Source: Pyrocephalus nanus (Eukaryota > Chordata > Aves > Passeriformes > Tyrannidae). Taken from it: a DNA stretch of 64,000 nucleotides. The translations under genes and the position numbers were made by a program. Shown here piece by piece: positions 1-12,932 of the stretch; the stretch's first letter is position 1, and each line of letters opens with the position of its first letter. The DNA lies in assembly GCA_038380795.1 (NCBI GenBank), contig CM076259.1, positions 100,241,739 through 100,305,738 on the forward strand, written 5' to 3'. The notes below the pieces were generated by a model that saw nothing but the letters and a program-made list of their open reading frames with translations, was not told the origin of the DNA and ran no database searches.

Positions 1-3000
1 AAATAGGAACCAAGAATGAGTGAGAGTGAAAAAGAGCCTGGTATATTCTCACTCCCAACTCACAGGAGATCCACACCTCTTCCAGTGTCAGATGTCCTCT
101 GTGCTCCCAATGGAGACAAGAGGAAAAAGGGAGCTCCTATTTCTCCTGCAAGCAGCATCATCTGTGCCCAGCACTGCTGGTGCCTGTGCCAGGACAGAGC
201 AATACACAGAGGTCTTCAGGCCCAGGATGGAGTCTGGCATATCTCAGCATGTTTATCAGTACTGAATCTGGGAGTGCTCAGCACTTCCAAGTAATCCTGC
301 TTACCCTGTTGGGCACCCAAGGAGTTTCTTCATCCCCTGACCATGAAAGAAACTTGCTCTTCTCATATCAACTCATAGTTTTGCAGAAAACAAGAGTAAC
401 ATGGGGGCTGTTACATACATTCTGTTCATGATTGTACATGTACACTTATCTATTTATCTATGCACTTCTATTTGAATAAGTACATTATTTTTACCCATTT
501 CATCAGACACTGCAGCATAAATGTCAGTGATTCCTGGCATTGTTTTTCAGCAGAAAAAGAAAAACTGTGAAATAGCAGTCTCTCTGTGTATGCTTTTGCA
601 ATGGCACCGCTCTAGTTCTGATGTTATTATATGAGAAAAGCATTCAAATCCCTTTTCAAGAGACTCATAATTGAGACTCATGGTGGCTTGCTGCTGTTTA
701 AGAGGTGCAGAAATACACAAAGCACACCAGACACAAAACATGACCTTTTCTCACTCTTGTCAGATGTAAACCAGCCTCTCCCCAAGCAGCTGTAGAGCTT
801 TGTAGACCAGCTTAGAAATTTGTGTCACCAGCTTCAGCAGGTTTCCGTTGTGTCTGTGCTTAGTGTTTCCCCTGGGAGCCCGCGGTGAGGCTGGTGGAAA
901 CAGGTCCTTTCAGAGTTTTAACTCTAGCAGGGTTGCAGCGATGACTGGGGGCTGAGTGATGCCAGGGCCTCTGGAGGCAGTCATAATTCTCACTCGTAAG
1001 GTGATTGTGCCTGCAGTTGAAGCCCTTTGTTTCATGACCTGCTCTCTCAAGAGGCATCGAGGACCATCTGAACACTGGGGAAACAATTCCCTGAGCAGGA
1101 CAGCTTTAGCAATGAGACAGGTTCAAAGGCATTGGGGTGTGGTGGTTGTGGGTGTTAAATGGAGGTGAAAATAGTTCTCTTCAAAGGATGAAATGGAGCA
1201 CAGAGTAGGGGGAGGGAATCTCGGCAGGAGCAGTAGTCAAGATGTTCAGACCAGGGAGCAGCTGATGGTGAGCCCCTTTTGGACACAGAAATTCAGGCTG
1301 CAACAAATGACTCCTCAAATGGCAAGAGGATGAGGAGATATCTGGAAATTAGAAAGTTAGTTTAGATCAACGAATCAGTCTGGCACACAGGGGTGAGTGC
1401 AGGCATGGGGTGAAGAAAGGGCTGAGCCACACAGAGTTGCTTCACTTTAGTATGTTTTGCAAACTCTACTGAACATCTCTTGATAATTTTGTCTCACTTG
1501 AGGGGGGTTCAAATTCCCTTATTTCAAACTTCAAAGATGACACTTATATGAGGTTATTTCCCTCCAGCTGCATGAATTCATTTATAATTTAAGTTTTCAC
1601 CAAATTGAAATATCATTCAAGTTCCTATAAATGTAATAATAGTATGGAGGCAAAATCAAAACTTTGAGAAAGGGCAGTATTAGAGTTCTAGGGGTTATGA
1701 TCTCTTCTCTGACAACTTGACATCATCATTTGCAAAGCCATGCATATCCTATTAGCTGAATGTATTGGGATCCTGTGGTTACTTGACAGTCCTAATCAGA
1801 CACAGGTGGCTCCAAGCAGTAACTGCAAACATATATAAAGATAATCAGCCCAGCAAAGAAAACCAACCTGAGTTTCCCATAATTTACAGCTCAGAGTCTG
1901 TCTTGCTTCTGTAGCCTAAGCAGGGTCATGACAGTTCTCTCTCTGATTGCCCTGCAGTGTTTTACCCATGGTTGGCAAATATGGTAGTTTGAGAAGAGTG
2001 TATCAATCTAAAGCCAAATTGAATACAGGTTATTATTTCCCCGACCTCCTAGTGCGTTTTTCCCCTCACAGGTTGTGTCCAAAGCTGTTTCTTAAACAGA
2101 AGCATTTTTAACAGCATAATGACTCACTGTAAGCCTGGCAAAGGAGAGGAATATTACAGCAGAGTCCTTTGCACTGATACCTATAAGTTATTTCACATTA
2201 CTATCCTAGTGGATTCTTTATCCTTCAAAGTTCAGGTACATAAAGTTCATTGTCTTTAGGAATGGCTTCTGCCATCCTTGTCAGCTGCTTGCTGCTCTCT
2301 GGCAATCTTTAATCTTTCCTAGACAGACTTTCTTCTGAGCTTAGTTTCAGAAGCTGCTTACTGGTATTTTAAAAATCTTCAATGAGGTCTTTCCTCCAGC
2401 TTGCTGTAATAACAAAAGCTGTGGCTCATAGTACTTTTTTTGTGAAAATAGTGGTCATTCAATATATTTTTTGCATTGCTTTTGTTTCCATTTACAATCC
2501 ATTAGTGTTCTCTGGATATGGCAGTTGGAGGATTATCACCATAGTCATTAATTTCATCCCCTAAAGTGAGGATTTACCAGGAAACACTGAGCATCAAATA
2601 TTTGAACTGAACACAGAAAATCTGAAGAGCTGTTTTCTGTGGGGTGCTGAACCTCAGCCATCTGTCCTCAGGTTGGACTCCAGTGACTGAGCATGGTGCA
2701 GAGCCTGACTGCTTGGAGGAGGATGTTTCACTGCGGACTGTGGGATGCTGTGGGAAGAGGTCTGAGACAAGGAGGGAGTCACATCAATCTACTAGGTCTT
2801 CTGGCTTGAAACAAGTTTAACTGGAACACGTGTTTAATGTTAATGTGGGCAAAGCACAATAGAGCAGCCAGGGCAGGAGAAGTCACAGGAAGGCAATGGT
2901 AAAGGTGAAAGCCACCTCCTGTATCCCCCAGCTGGATAACGTGGGAGTTGGAGCACTAAACTGACACCTCACAGAGCCACCATCAATGAAATAGTCCCCT

Positions 3001-5458
3001 GTGGGTCTGGGTATGGCTTTCACCACTGCTTCCTCACATTTAACACTCTTTTCTTTTTTTATAGTGAAAATGAAATAGGGGGTGTTAAATGTCTTCCAAT
3101 TTGGCTCTTATAATAGAAGTGTCAGACTTCAAAGGACCCATAAAAAGCACAGCTAAAAGCAGCCACTGGGCTCAGAGTTGATGGGAAAAGAAGAAAAGAA
3201 ATATAAAAGGTATGTGTATGTGGACAGGAGGCACTGCAAAATGACAACTGAGTCAAATATAGTGGGGACAAGAACAGTCATTCTCTTGCTGACACTCATG
3301 ACGTGGCACAATTTGATGATAAAAAGTGAAAGCAAAGTGTATTTAATTTCATGTTCAGAAATATTTGTCAGACACAAAAATTAAATTCATAAAAAAGACA
3401 TGATAAATATGTGTTATATAAGAAGTGTGTTTTAAACTTGAATGTTAACATAAGGCACAATTGTATTCCGTACTTGACTTTGTTTGAAATAATACTTTTA
3501 ATCATCATTTAATGATCCTTCAGTATTTGGTTTGGCTGGCTGACTGTGACTTGTATTTACACAACTAAGTCTTATGGTGTATTGATTTTTTTTGATGTCC
3601 ACACTCTGCTCAGAGAGAAATCAGAGAACAGAAGGTATGACAAAGGTAGTGGTTAGAAGGAAAGAATCTTTAAATATGGCTAAAATATGAGTAAAGTGAT
3701 GTAAATCATGCAATATACAGTTTCTTTATTTTTTCTTATTTTAATAAATTTTTTAATAAAATTTCCATATCCTGAGGCATATAACTCATACTTTAGACAC
3801 CTCATAACCTTTTAAAAGTACTGTTTTTGATGTACATTATCAGATAACAAAATCAGAGGGGAATAATATGAGAAATAGGAATGACAACAAGGCAAAGGGG
3901 ACTATAGAATAAAATTCTTGTTATCACATGGATGTGTGATCATGAGAAGTGGAGGGAAAAAAGTAGTCTGGGTACCCTATAAAAAACCACCAAATGTGGA
4001 AATTTAGAAAATAACTGAAGATTTTATGCATGCATAAATATGTGCAGAATTAGAGAAAGATTGGGAAACAAATGGTTTAAAGGCTATCATTTGCCACCAG
4101 GGTAAGGTCTGGAATGCCAAAAAACTTTGCAATTGACATTACCAGCACAGACAGGATTATAGGTTGGGGCAACACTACTCAGAAAAATAGGATAGTTTCA
4201 TACCATTTTTAAAATAACAGCAAAACTGAGGAAAAACTCATCGGGCATGAGATAACATCACTCTTGTAAAAAAAGGAAAATACGCTGGATATCAGTAAGG
4301 CTTTGTCTTGTGTTCATGTCTTAATTGATTTGTGTATGATACAATGTTTTCAATTTTAGAAGAGAAGGAGCTCATAGGATGCTTTGAAAGTGACATTGGG
4401 TCAAGAAAGATGAAGGCAATATTATCAAGGGATCAGACCAGAGGGCTGAACACCAGAAACCTCTGCTTCTATTACTGTGACTTCTTGTGAGACCTTACCA
4501 AGGTTATTTCATCTCCATGTTCTGATATCCACTTTTCCCAGATATCACCTTTGTCAGTAGACTGTTTTGAAAGATTTTGAAAAGTACAAAACTTTATTGA
4601 TTGAAACTTGATAAGAATTCCTCTCTTTTAGGACACATATTTTAAGAGATGATAGAGTCAGGTCTCCCCACAGTGAGAAATTATGAGCATTTACTCTAGT
4701 CAGTAATATGGTCAGAAGAGGCTTTATTTCAAGTTGCCAAGATCTACAAAGGAGGGCCATCATATTCGTGTGGCACCAAAGTTCCCTTCTCATACCAAGG
4801 GTAACTATCTCCAGCTCTGTTTCACAGTAAAAGAGGAGAAACATCTTCAAAGCTTTTGCCAGCAGCTTGAGGGTAAAGCGCTATCACAAGCCCTCCACTA
4901 AGTTCTCCAGGGAGAAGAACTGGGCTATGCTCTCTGCTCTACAAACTGCTTAGACATATTAGAGTAATTGGTAATTTCTAGATTCCCAAGCTTGAAGAGT
5001 GTAATTTAAAACTTAACTCTATTTTCAGTATCTAAGTGGAGGTGAATCTCCCAGCTTTTCTGATGATGCCAATCTTGTCCTGTTGGCATGAAGGAAGCAT
5101 GGATGACTCTGGTAGGGGATAAAGTAGCATAAAGTCTATTTAACTTTGATATAAGTGAGAATCATAGTTGAACAAAGTATTTTTATGATACACTAAAATC
5201 ATCAAGATTAAAGTAAATCCAACATTTAAATATGTAGGAACACTGGAAAATTATACATTGTGGCAATAATGCAGTTTTCAAATACTGAGTAAAAGATATG
5301 GAGAGTAAAATGTACTGACTTGATTGCACCACAATAAAAGCATATTAAACATTGCTGACATTAGCACTGCTCTCCTTTATTAAGTAGGAGGAAAACCTTG
5401 CTGTGAAAGATGCTGCAAACTGCTTGGTTAAAAATCTAACTCAGCTAATTCAGATATC
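1..5458. other. Unique noncoding DNA, no gene seen
   Basis: No recognisable exon, RNA gene or interspersed repeat. Open frames here are all under 100 codons, overlap one another in different frames and match no family I know. Composition is AT-rich with few CpG. Only short homopolymer runs occur, for example around 3721-3765. A few slightly GC-richer stretches (80-280, 860-1100, 2640-2800) carry no recognisable protein motif. Confidence 0.6.
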
Positions 5459-6075
5459 AGAATAGAACAGAAAAGAAAAGTGAAGAATAGCTCAGTTGGA
5501 AGGGACCTACAAGGATCATCTAGTCCAGCTCCCTGACTGCTCTGGAGTAGACCAAAAGTTACAAGCATGCTTTTAAGGACATTTCCAAATGCCTCAAACA
5601 CTGACAGGCTTGGGGCATCAACCACCTCTCTACAAAGTCTTTTGCCCTGTTTGACCACCCTTTCAGCAAAGAAATGTTTCCTAATGTCCAGTCTGAACCT
5701 CCCCTGGTGCAGCTTTGAACCATTCCTGTGCATCCTGTCACTGGATCCCAGGAAGAAGAGATCAGCAGCTCCCTTCCTGCTTCCCCTCCACAGGAAGCTG
5801 TCAAGAGCAACAAGGTCATCCCTCAGCCTCCTTCTCTCCAAACTAGACAAGCCCAAAGTCTTCAGTCACTCCTCACAAGACATTCCTTCCAGCCTCTTTG
5901 ACATCTTTATTGCATTTCTCTGGACCCATTTGAGTTCACATCCTTCTTAAATGGTGGGGCCCAGAACTGCCCACAGCTCACAGGTAATGCTGCACCAGCA
6001 CTGAATGTGATGGCATAATCACCTCTCTTAACCGTGTTTGATGTGCCCCAGGATGTGGTTTGCCCTCTTGACAAT
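5459..6075 (-). repeat. CR1 LINE, 3' portion (minus strand)
   Basis: This is the 3' part of a chicken-repeat-1 non-LTR retrotransposon, sense on the minus strand. The 3' terminus is the word GAATAGCTCAGTTGGAAGGG at about 5484-5503. It is preceded by an imperfect AGAAT/AGAAC tail from 5459, the microsatellite that CR1 reverse transcriptase primes on. The body then follows the CR1 order: the GGCATC/ACCACCTCT block (about 5616-5630), the 'TTTCCTAATGTCCAGTCTGAACC' block near 5680, the 'CAAGGTCATCCCTCAGCCTCC' block near 5812, and the 'GGGGCCCAGAACTGC' block near 5958. Homology fades after the 'CCAGGATGTGGTTTGCCCTC' block near 6050-6068. A short internal deletion is visible near 6030. The open frames on both strands here (up to 142 codons) are shadows of the repeat. 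It is 5'-truncated and dead. CR1 identity is firm; the subfamily is not assigned. Confidence 0.93.
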
Positions 6076-7154
6076 AAAGGAGAAAAAGACTGAGATGAAC
6101 CCGAAATGTGACATCCCTTGTCCCAGATTGAAGGAAGAGACAGGAACAGTTTTGAGGTTGAATATTTGCAGATTATCACATTCAATGGAGCTGTAGTTAT
6201 CTGGTCTTTAACCACCTGCCCCATGGATCCCTCATTCCTAGACTAGATTCACCACATTGTTTATGAACACTAGGCAGCCTTTGCCTTTCACAGTTTACAC
6301 AGATGTATAGTTTGTTCACTGTTTTCTACAATGACAGCCCAAAAGGCAGACTCACAATCTGAAAATGCAGGCATATACAAGCATCAGCCATTTGATTTCA
6401 GATAATGTCTTAGAAATGCAGGTTTCAAAGCTCAAAATTTTACACTCTATTTATTAACTGTATCACAAAAAATGCCACAATTTCTTCTTTGTATTTTTTT
6501 ACCTTTTGGGATGTGCTGCTTGGAGATATCTGCTGTCCTACATCTGGATGAATATGTACTGAGAGGCACAATAAATAATTGACAGTACTGCAAATCTAGG
6601 AACTGTTTATTATTATACAAGGATATTAATTTTCATAGGATTGAGAGATAACAAAGGAACAGGCTAATCTGTGCTGCTATGAAGTTATCTAGCTTGAAAG
6701 CCATAAACAGTATCACAACTGGAAGAAAAAACTGTCCAGCACCAGAAACAGTGCAGGAGATGCTGAACAAGGCTGCAACCTGTACTTGTTAAAGCCACAC
6801 TCCCCTTTGGAAAAGAGAGAGAATGCATTTCTTAATGGAAATGGTTTCATAATGGAATTTTTTAGAGAGCCATATTTCCTAATACGGGTGGGGAGGTGCT
6901 TCCACAAATCCTGAGCAATTGTCTTTTTTAATCACAAAGTCTGGGAGGCATGCTGAATAGCTCAGAGAGTATTGTTCCTTCTCCTTGGCAACTGAACATA
7001 AATAAAGCAATATCACTTCATTATTTCATTATATAACCAGTATTAAGAACACCAAATAACCCAGGGTAATATAAACAGAAACTTTGCTACTTCCCACATT
7101 TTAGCTGTCACACAGTTTTAACTCTATCTGTAAAAATCTGTTTATTCCCTTAAG

Positions 7155-7198
7155 AAAAAAAAAAAAAACACACACACAAACAAACAAAAAAACCAAAC
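7155..7198. repeat. Simple repeat A(14)-(CA)n-(CAAA)n
   Basis: A run of 14 A is followed by CA dinucleotides and CAAA/CAAAA units. This is the usual look of a decayed poly(A) or A-rich microsatellite. No retroposed body can be recognised upstream. Confidence 0.9.
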
Positions 7199-7328
7199 AG
7201 GATTAGACAGTAGTAATAAAAGCTACATTTCCCTATATTTTCTACTCAACTGACTGACCTTAGACTTGTCAATAACTGTCCTTAGGAATAGTATCAACAT
7301 TAGTTAAATTTTCCATCTCAACTTATTC

Positions 7329-7346
7329 TTTTTTTTTTTTTTTTTT
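7329..7346. repeat. Homopolymer T(18)
   Basis: An uninterrupted run of 18 T followed by CCCC. It lies about 160 bp after the A-run at 7155, in the opposite sense. Read on the minus strand it is an A-run, but no retroposed body is recognised beside it. Confidence 0.92.
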
Positions 7347-10300
7347 CCCCTAAGAAGCTTTTCTTTCCATTATGTGCTAGTTTGTGGCTGACAGTCATCC
7401 TTGACATTGATTGTCAGGTTGATTTATATTAACAGGATCAAAGGGAGAGTTTTCCTAGGCTGTTCCCTGTGGGATATGTCACTGATTTCTGTAACAAGAC
7501 TGTTATCATTTTTAGGAGCTGCTTTCACCAGGCCTACAGCAAGGATGGTAAATAACAATGACTGCACACTGTAATGTCAGTGTTTCTTGACTGAAGGTCT
7601 TTGTCATCACAAGACTATGACTGTGAAAAGCTTTACTGACTTCAGTGAAAACACCTTCAAGTAACTTTGTCGAGTGTTGAGGATAAAGAAATGGAGAGGG
7701 CAAGGAACAAACTTTGTGACACTTTGGGCTGGATTAATTAACTTGTCAATTACTCACTCATATGTAATAACAAAAAACTTCTAATGTCAAATATCGGAAA
7801 TTTTGTGAACCATTCATCATATCCCTGTGTATCTAAGTCATAAGCATAAATAGTCATTTATATAGTGATCTCTTTAATAAGTCCTGACAGTTATTACATG
7901 CACTTAATTTGAACATGGAGAGGCAAATGTCTTATCCACCCCGGGTTCCCTAATATTCCTGAGGGGTAGATTAGATTTCGCACAAATTTTAAAAGTATTT
8001 AAAAATGTTTAAAAGTATTCCAAAGTATTCCATCTGATCCTGGTGGATCAGATAGACCATAGACCACTGGTAGCATGCAATGGTAGACACATATTCCATG
8101 TCTAGTAGAAGTAATATCTGATATGGACAACTAGGGTCACAAAAATTTTGTTAATATTGAATATTTTCCTCAGCAATCTGCAGGCATGAAGTCATGGTAA
8201 GGACAAGAAAAAATGCATACAAGAATGAGCTAGTGCACTTTAGAAGAATGACAGGTAACTTTTACAACAGGAATTGAAACCAACAGCAAAATTGCAACCT
8301 GGGGTAAAGCCATATTTATGACTTTGAAAATAATATCCATGTAACTGCACTGCCATTGCATTTAATGGAATTGGTCTAAAAATATTTCCCTTTACCCTTA
8401 GACCATCACAACTCCAACCACACTGTTGATAACTGGGTTTGAGGGTTTTTTTGTTAACATATATTATATATTATAATGATGAAGCTTTGGTTTTGATTGT
8501 GCTGTGAGATGCAACACAGACATGTGCAGGAAATCTGCGTGAAGGGCTCTTGTGTAATCAGTGCACACATGACAAGATGCCCAAATGATGGAGCAGCATT
8601 GCAAGTTTTCCTGTTCTACCCAGCCCTGTCCCAGTGCCCTCCGTGGGGAAGCACAGCTGGTCTGGGGAAGCTGGGGCTATGGCACTGCTGCCTGGCATTC
8701 AAGCAGCATTTTGAAGGCAGTGTGAGGCAAAACTGTGGAGCCAGGCAAGCACAGGCCATCCAAGGAGGCTGGGACTTCTGCCACTCCACGAGTGGCAAAG
8801 CTACCCAGCAAGTCTGGGCTGTGATCCCAGCAGCATCTGCTGCTCATGGCTGTAGTATCACCAGCCCAGGGACACCAAACTGTTGGTAAGAATCCATTAC
8901 ATGTCCATTACATGGAGATGATTGGTGCTCTTGGAGGTAAGCCAAGGTATTCGGGATTTTATGGCATAAAATGGGGACACATGACATAAAGCATGGGGGA
9001 CACTCATGTCCTTATGGAGGCAGCATTAAAGGCAAGACAGAAATCCCTTGAGGCCCATGTTTTGGCAAATAAATTGTTGCCGGTGTGTCAGGATATAGAT
9101 TTCAAGCATTACTAATCAGAACAGTGAATTTGGACAAGTAGCTGAAGATAGACATGAGAAATCATGGCCTGTTACAGGCCAACTGACTCCCTGGGTCTCC
9201 ATCTGCATAGGATTTTCTGAGGAGGGAGGAGAAATGGTCTTATAAAAATACAAAGCAAGTATACACAGTAAGGGTCTTTTAAATCTGTAATAGCATGCTC
9301 ATGCTTGTAATAACTAGAGTCCTCCCTGGCAGCCATCTACTGACACACTGTAATAACTAGCTACAATAAGATACCATGCTGATTAAGTGGAAATGTTAGG
9401 ACTAAATCCCGCTGCTCTTGTCTGTAACACTTTGTTGATTTAGGGGTTTCTGCCTTCTCCAATATTCCCTGTGTCAGAAGTTGTTTGAATATTGTTAGAC
9501 CCTTCATGAGAGGAGCAGCAAAGCCAGGGGAGCAACAAATAAATTTATCAACCAACAGAAGCTTTTCCAGTAGCTGAAGCAGACTGGGGTGTCCCCAGAG
9601 GAGCACAGTGGGTCACACAGGAATGCTTTGGAGCTCTCACCTTCAGCTGTGCATGGTGGTAGGTGCTGGGCTCCTTGTTTTCCTTCTTATTTATTTTCCC
9701 CTTCAGCTATTTTGCAGAGCTGGTGAGCTGACCTCACATTTACTCATCATTTATTACAGAGATGTATAATTTCTCATCAGTCACTGTTATCCTCAGCCAT
9801 GCCAACATTGGTATACATACCAAGAAACCTAATTTCAAAGTTAGCTAAATAGTGCATCTGAGGGAAAGGTTCTGGAGGTGTGATTAAATGTCCACATCTT
9901 CACCTAAGCATCCATGTAACAGAAAATCCAGAAAAGCTGGGATGTGAGTAATGCCTGCTCAGGAAATGTTCTGATTTCTGAATGTGTCCTTATTATAAAA
10001 TGGCTAATAACTCTGGTTAGTTATCTTAGTCATAGAATGTGTCATTAAACTAATTTGTCATCTAGAGAAAATTATGTTGTACTGAGACCTCAGCAATAAT
10101 GTCGTCTAAGGACTTTTGAAGAATTTCATCTAAATAATTTTAAAACAGTGTTTGTCATCTGCATAGTGGGAGTGGTGCATTACAGTGGAAAATGTCTAAA
10201 TGAGGCTGCAGACAGTTTGTGACTTGATGACTAAATGACAGTAGTTAGTATGGTAATAAGCTGTCTTCTGATAATTCTTTACAATAAGTTGCAAAACATT

Positions 10301-12155
10301 TCTGATTTCTCCTCTGAAGTGTAACAGTTACATTAGTCACAATTAATTACACAGTTTCTCCCATGAGTGTCAGACTTACATCAGTTGTATAACCAATTCT
10401 TCAGCTTCCCACCATGCAGGAGCTGAGGTGGTGTGCTACGGTTTAAAATCACCAGTGGAATAAGGCACTATGGCTTCTCTATAAAGCGCTTTTGTCTTAA
10501 GTAGCGAGGAGGGGCTGGTGTGTGCAGGGTGGCCCCGAGGAAGACACAGACTTCCATGAACAGGTACTCGTGAACTGTGTGCGTGTACAGCTTGTCACTG
10601 TAGCAACAGCCAGTACAGCAGCACCCTCACCAGCCATGTGCATTGGCACACAGTGGCCTTCTGTAGCTCTGCTACAGAAAGGGCATGCACCCTGTACCAC
10701 AACAGGGAAGAAGGGTGCCTTGTCCTCCAGTAGAGATTTCCTTTGACACTTCACAAACAGTATTGTTTCCCATTTCAGATGTGCAGAACAAAATACAGCC
10801 TTTGTTTCAAAGTCATAAAGTTAGCAAAGCATCTCTAGTGAAAGAAGGCATCCACCTGGAATCCTTCTGCATATAAACTGGATTAAGAAGACATCTCTAC
10901 TGTGAATTGTATTTGCACTCTGCAGGGATAGTTTCGGTTTGAAAGGCACGGTACACGAAAAGCAGTCCCTTTTGGTACCATACATATTCTTTCAATACCC
11001 TAAGGCTGCCATGCACTCCAGCCAGCCATGCAGCTGGTCTCCAATCCACAGAGACTCCCTCTGGGCTTTCAAAAATTGCATATCAGTGAGAGTACTTATG
11101 TAGCTTCTTCTTAAATATTCTCCACATAAGCTATGCAGCAGTCATTTGTCCCAAAAACTAGGTAAGAAAGATGAAAATTGAAATATTTTACTAAACTATT
11201 TAGGCCCTAGGCCTGTTTCCCAGCTGTCATCAGGCCATGTGAGCAATGATTCAACCTCTTATTCACCTGGGAAATAAGCATCCAGGCTAGATAACAGCAG
11301 CAGCACATCCTTCATTTACATCCTTTAACTGGTTCCCCTTCAGTTGAAAGTCAAAGAGCTTTCTTAAGCATTAACTAACGAGATGCCTACAACAGGATCC
11401 CCAGATCCGTTCCTTCTTTGGTGCTAAGGGATTAGGTATAGACAGATTTTTACAATGCAAATTAAACACTGGAGAGGGAGCATGGAAATGGAAGTTCTAG
11501 TGTTGGTTATACATGCAGAATAAGGAAGTAAGGACTTTTAGGAAGGTGTAACAAAAAGAAACCTATAGACATGTGGGTTCAAGACTCAACTACTACCAAA
11601 ATAGGTGGACAGAAAGTTTTAATATATTCTTTTTGGAAAGGCTGACTGTTTTAGGTAACCTAACCTAGGTTTTGCACCAACCCTCATCCAAAATCCTCTC
11701 ATCTTTAATAGGATTTAGTGTAGTTTTTTTCTTTTTGCATACAGTGCACTTCCAAAAATATAAATTAACTCATGTACAACGAGGACCATGCTGTCAATTG
11801 CAGCCATATAACACTGCCTGGAATAATACATCTGAGCAAGATGTGCAGCTAGGTTTATGCAGCTTCTCTTTCAAGGCTTCTCTCCTCTTTCCATCAGGAG
11901 AAAATGAATAATGTTTTCAATATAATGTGACTAGCCTTGTTCAAGCCATTGCTCTGCAGAAATAAAGGCCCACTGGCTTCAACTCACATTTTTGGATATG
12001 AGCACAACACTGAACTGAGCTCAAATATTCAAGTGTCATGGAATCAACAGGACTCAGAAGATTTCTGTTTTCACTCCTTTGCCTTTTTTCTCCCCATCCT
12101 GTCCTTCACTGTATTACTTGGAGTTGATGAGGGATGCTGTGACTTTTACACAGAT

Positions 12156-12177
12156 GTCCCGTTTGCGTCCCGTTTGC
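12156..12177. repeat. 11 bp direct tandem duplication
   Basis: The word GTCCCGTTTGC occurs twice back to back without mismatch. Each copy carries a CpG, which is uncommon in this window. It looks like a recent small slippage duplication. Confidence 0.9.
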
Positions 12178-12594
12178 ATTTACTGAGTTGTTCCTCACAG
12201 GCTGGACTCTGTGTCTGCCCAACATCCAAACTTTTTTTTTATATAAGGCAAAAAGAAAATATTATTTCCAAGAGAACTAGGCACTGAAAAACCACTATAG
12301 TTTAACAGAGACCAGGACTTTCCCTCACCTTTTATTTATAACAAAGGAAAAAAAGACTCTGTGGCTATTTCTGATATCTTTTTTTTTTTACAAATCTGGA
12401 CATACTGAACATCTTCATCTATATTCAGGGTTTGGCCACAATCTGGTTTTGACTTTCTATCTCATATTGCTGCAGATGGGGAAGGAGAATCAGGGGGAAT
12501 AATGAGTATATGTCAAAATCTAGCTTTGATACAAAATCCTAATGTGCCCGGTTCTATTGGATCTATTGTATATGACACATGGGCTACGTTAAAG

Positions 12595-12617
12595 TTTAGG
12601 TTTAGGGTTGGGTTTAG
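12595..12617 (+). repeat. Short interstitial telomere-like repeat
   Basis: Four consecutive telomere-like units (TTTAGG, TTTAGGG, TTGGG, TTTAG) run head to tail. The vertebrate telomere unit is TTAGGG, so these are one-base variants. Confidence 0.6.
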
Positions 12618-12920
12618 TATTGGTAGTAACAATACCATACAACTGTTTGGTTTAGGAAATCCTGTAAAGCCAGCGTGAAGTTTGGTGCTGAAAAGGAATA
12701 ATGGCTGACAGGCGGCTCTACAGCAGATGTGGGTCTGCCGGGATCTTGTGACTGAGTCATCTTTGGATTAGGACTAAGTTTAGGAAAACTGAGGTGTAAG
12801 CACTAGCCTTATTTTTAGACTTTTCAGGAAGGGAGGGAATAAGACATAAGGGCAAAAGAAAATTGAAGAGTAAATTGTGTTTCTGTATCATCCCAACCCT
12901 GGAATTCCACTGGATGTGAG

Positions 12921-12932
12921 TTAGGGTTAGGG
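12921..12932 (+). repeat. Two exact TTAGGG units
   Basis: TTAGGGTTAGGG is exact and is followed by the degenerate unit ATAG. Two units alone can occur by chance. They count because of the neighbouring variants in the same tract. Confidence 0.6.

Larger units (their letters stand above)
6076..12594. other. Unique noncoding DNA with simple repeats
   Basis: No gene recognised. The 130-codon frame at 8497-8889 (plus) lies in a GC-richer patch. The 116-codon frame at 11937-12287 (plus) has no recognisable domain, and neither frame has a convincing splice or promoter context. The segment 10020-10380 is AT-rich with many TAAT-type words, which can occur in conserved noncoding elements, but the sequence alone does not decide this. 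Confidence 0.5.

Noticed and set aside
5428..5856. 142-codon minus-strand frame and overlapping plus-strand 127-codon frame
   Set aside because: Both are frames through the CR1 3' region at 5459-6075, not host genes.
8497..8889. 130-codon plus-strand open frame
   Set aside because: It lies in a GC-richer patch where stops are fewer, has no recognisable domain, has a competing minus-strand frame across the same DNA, and has no splice or promoter context.
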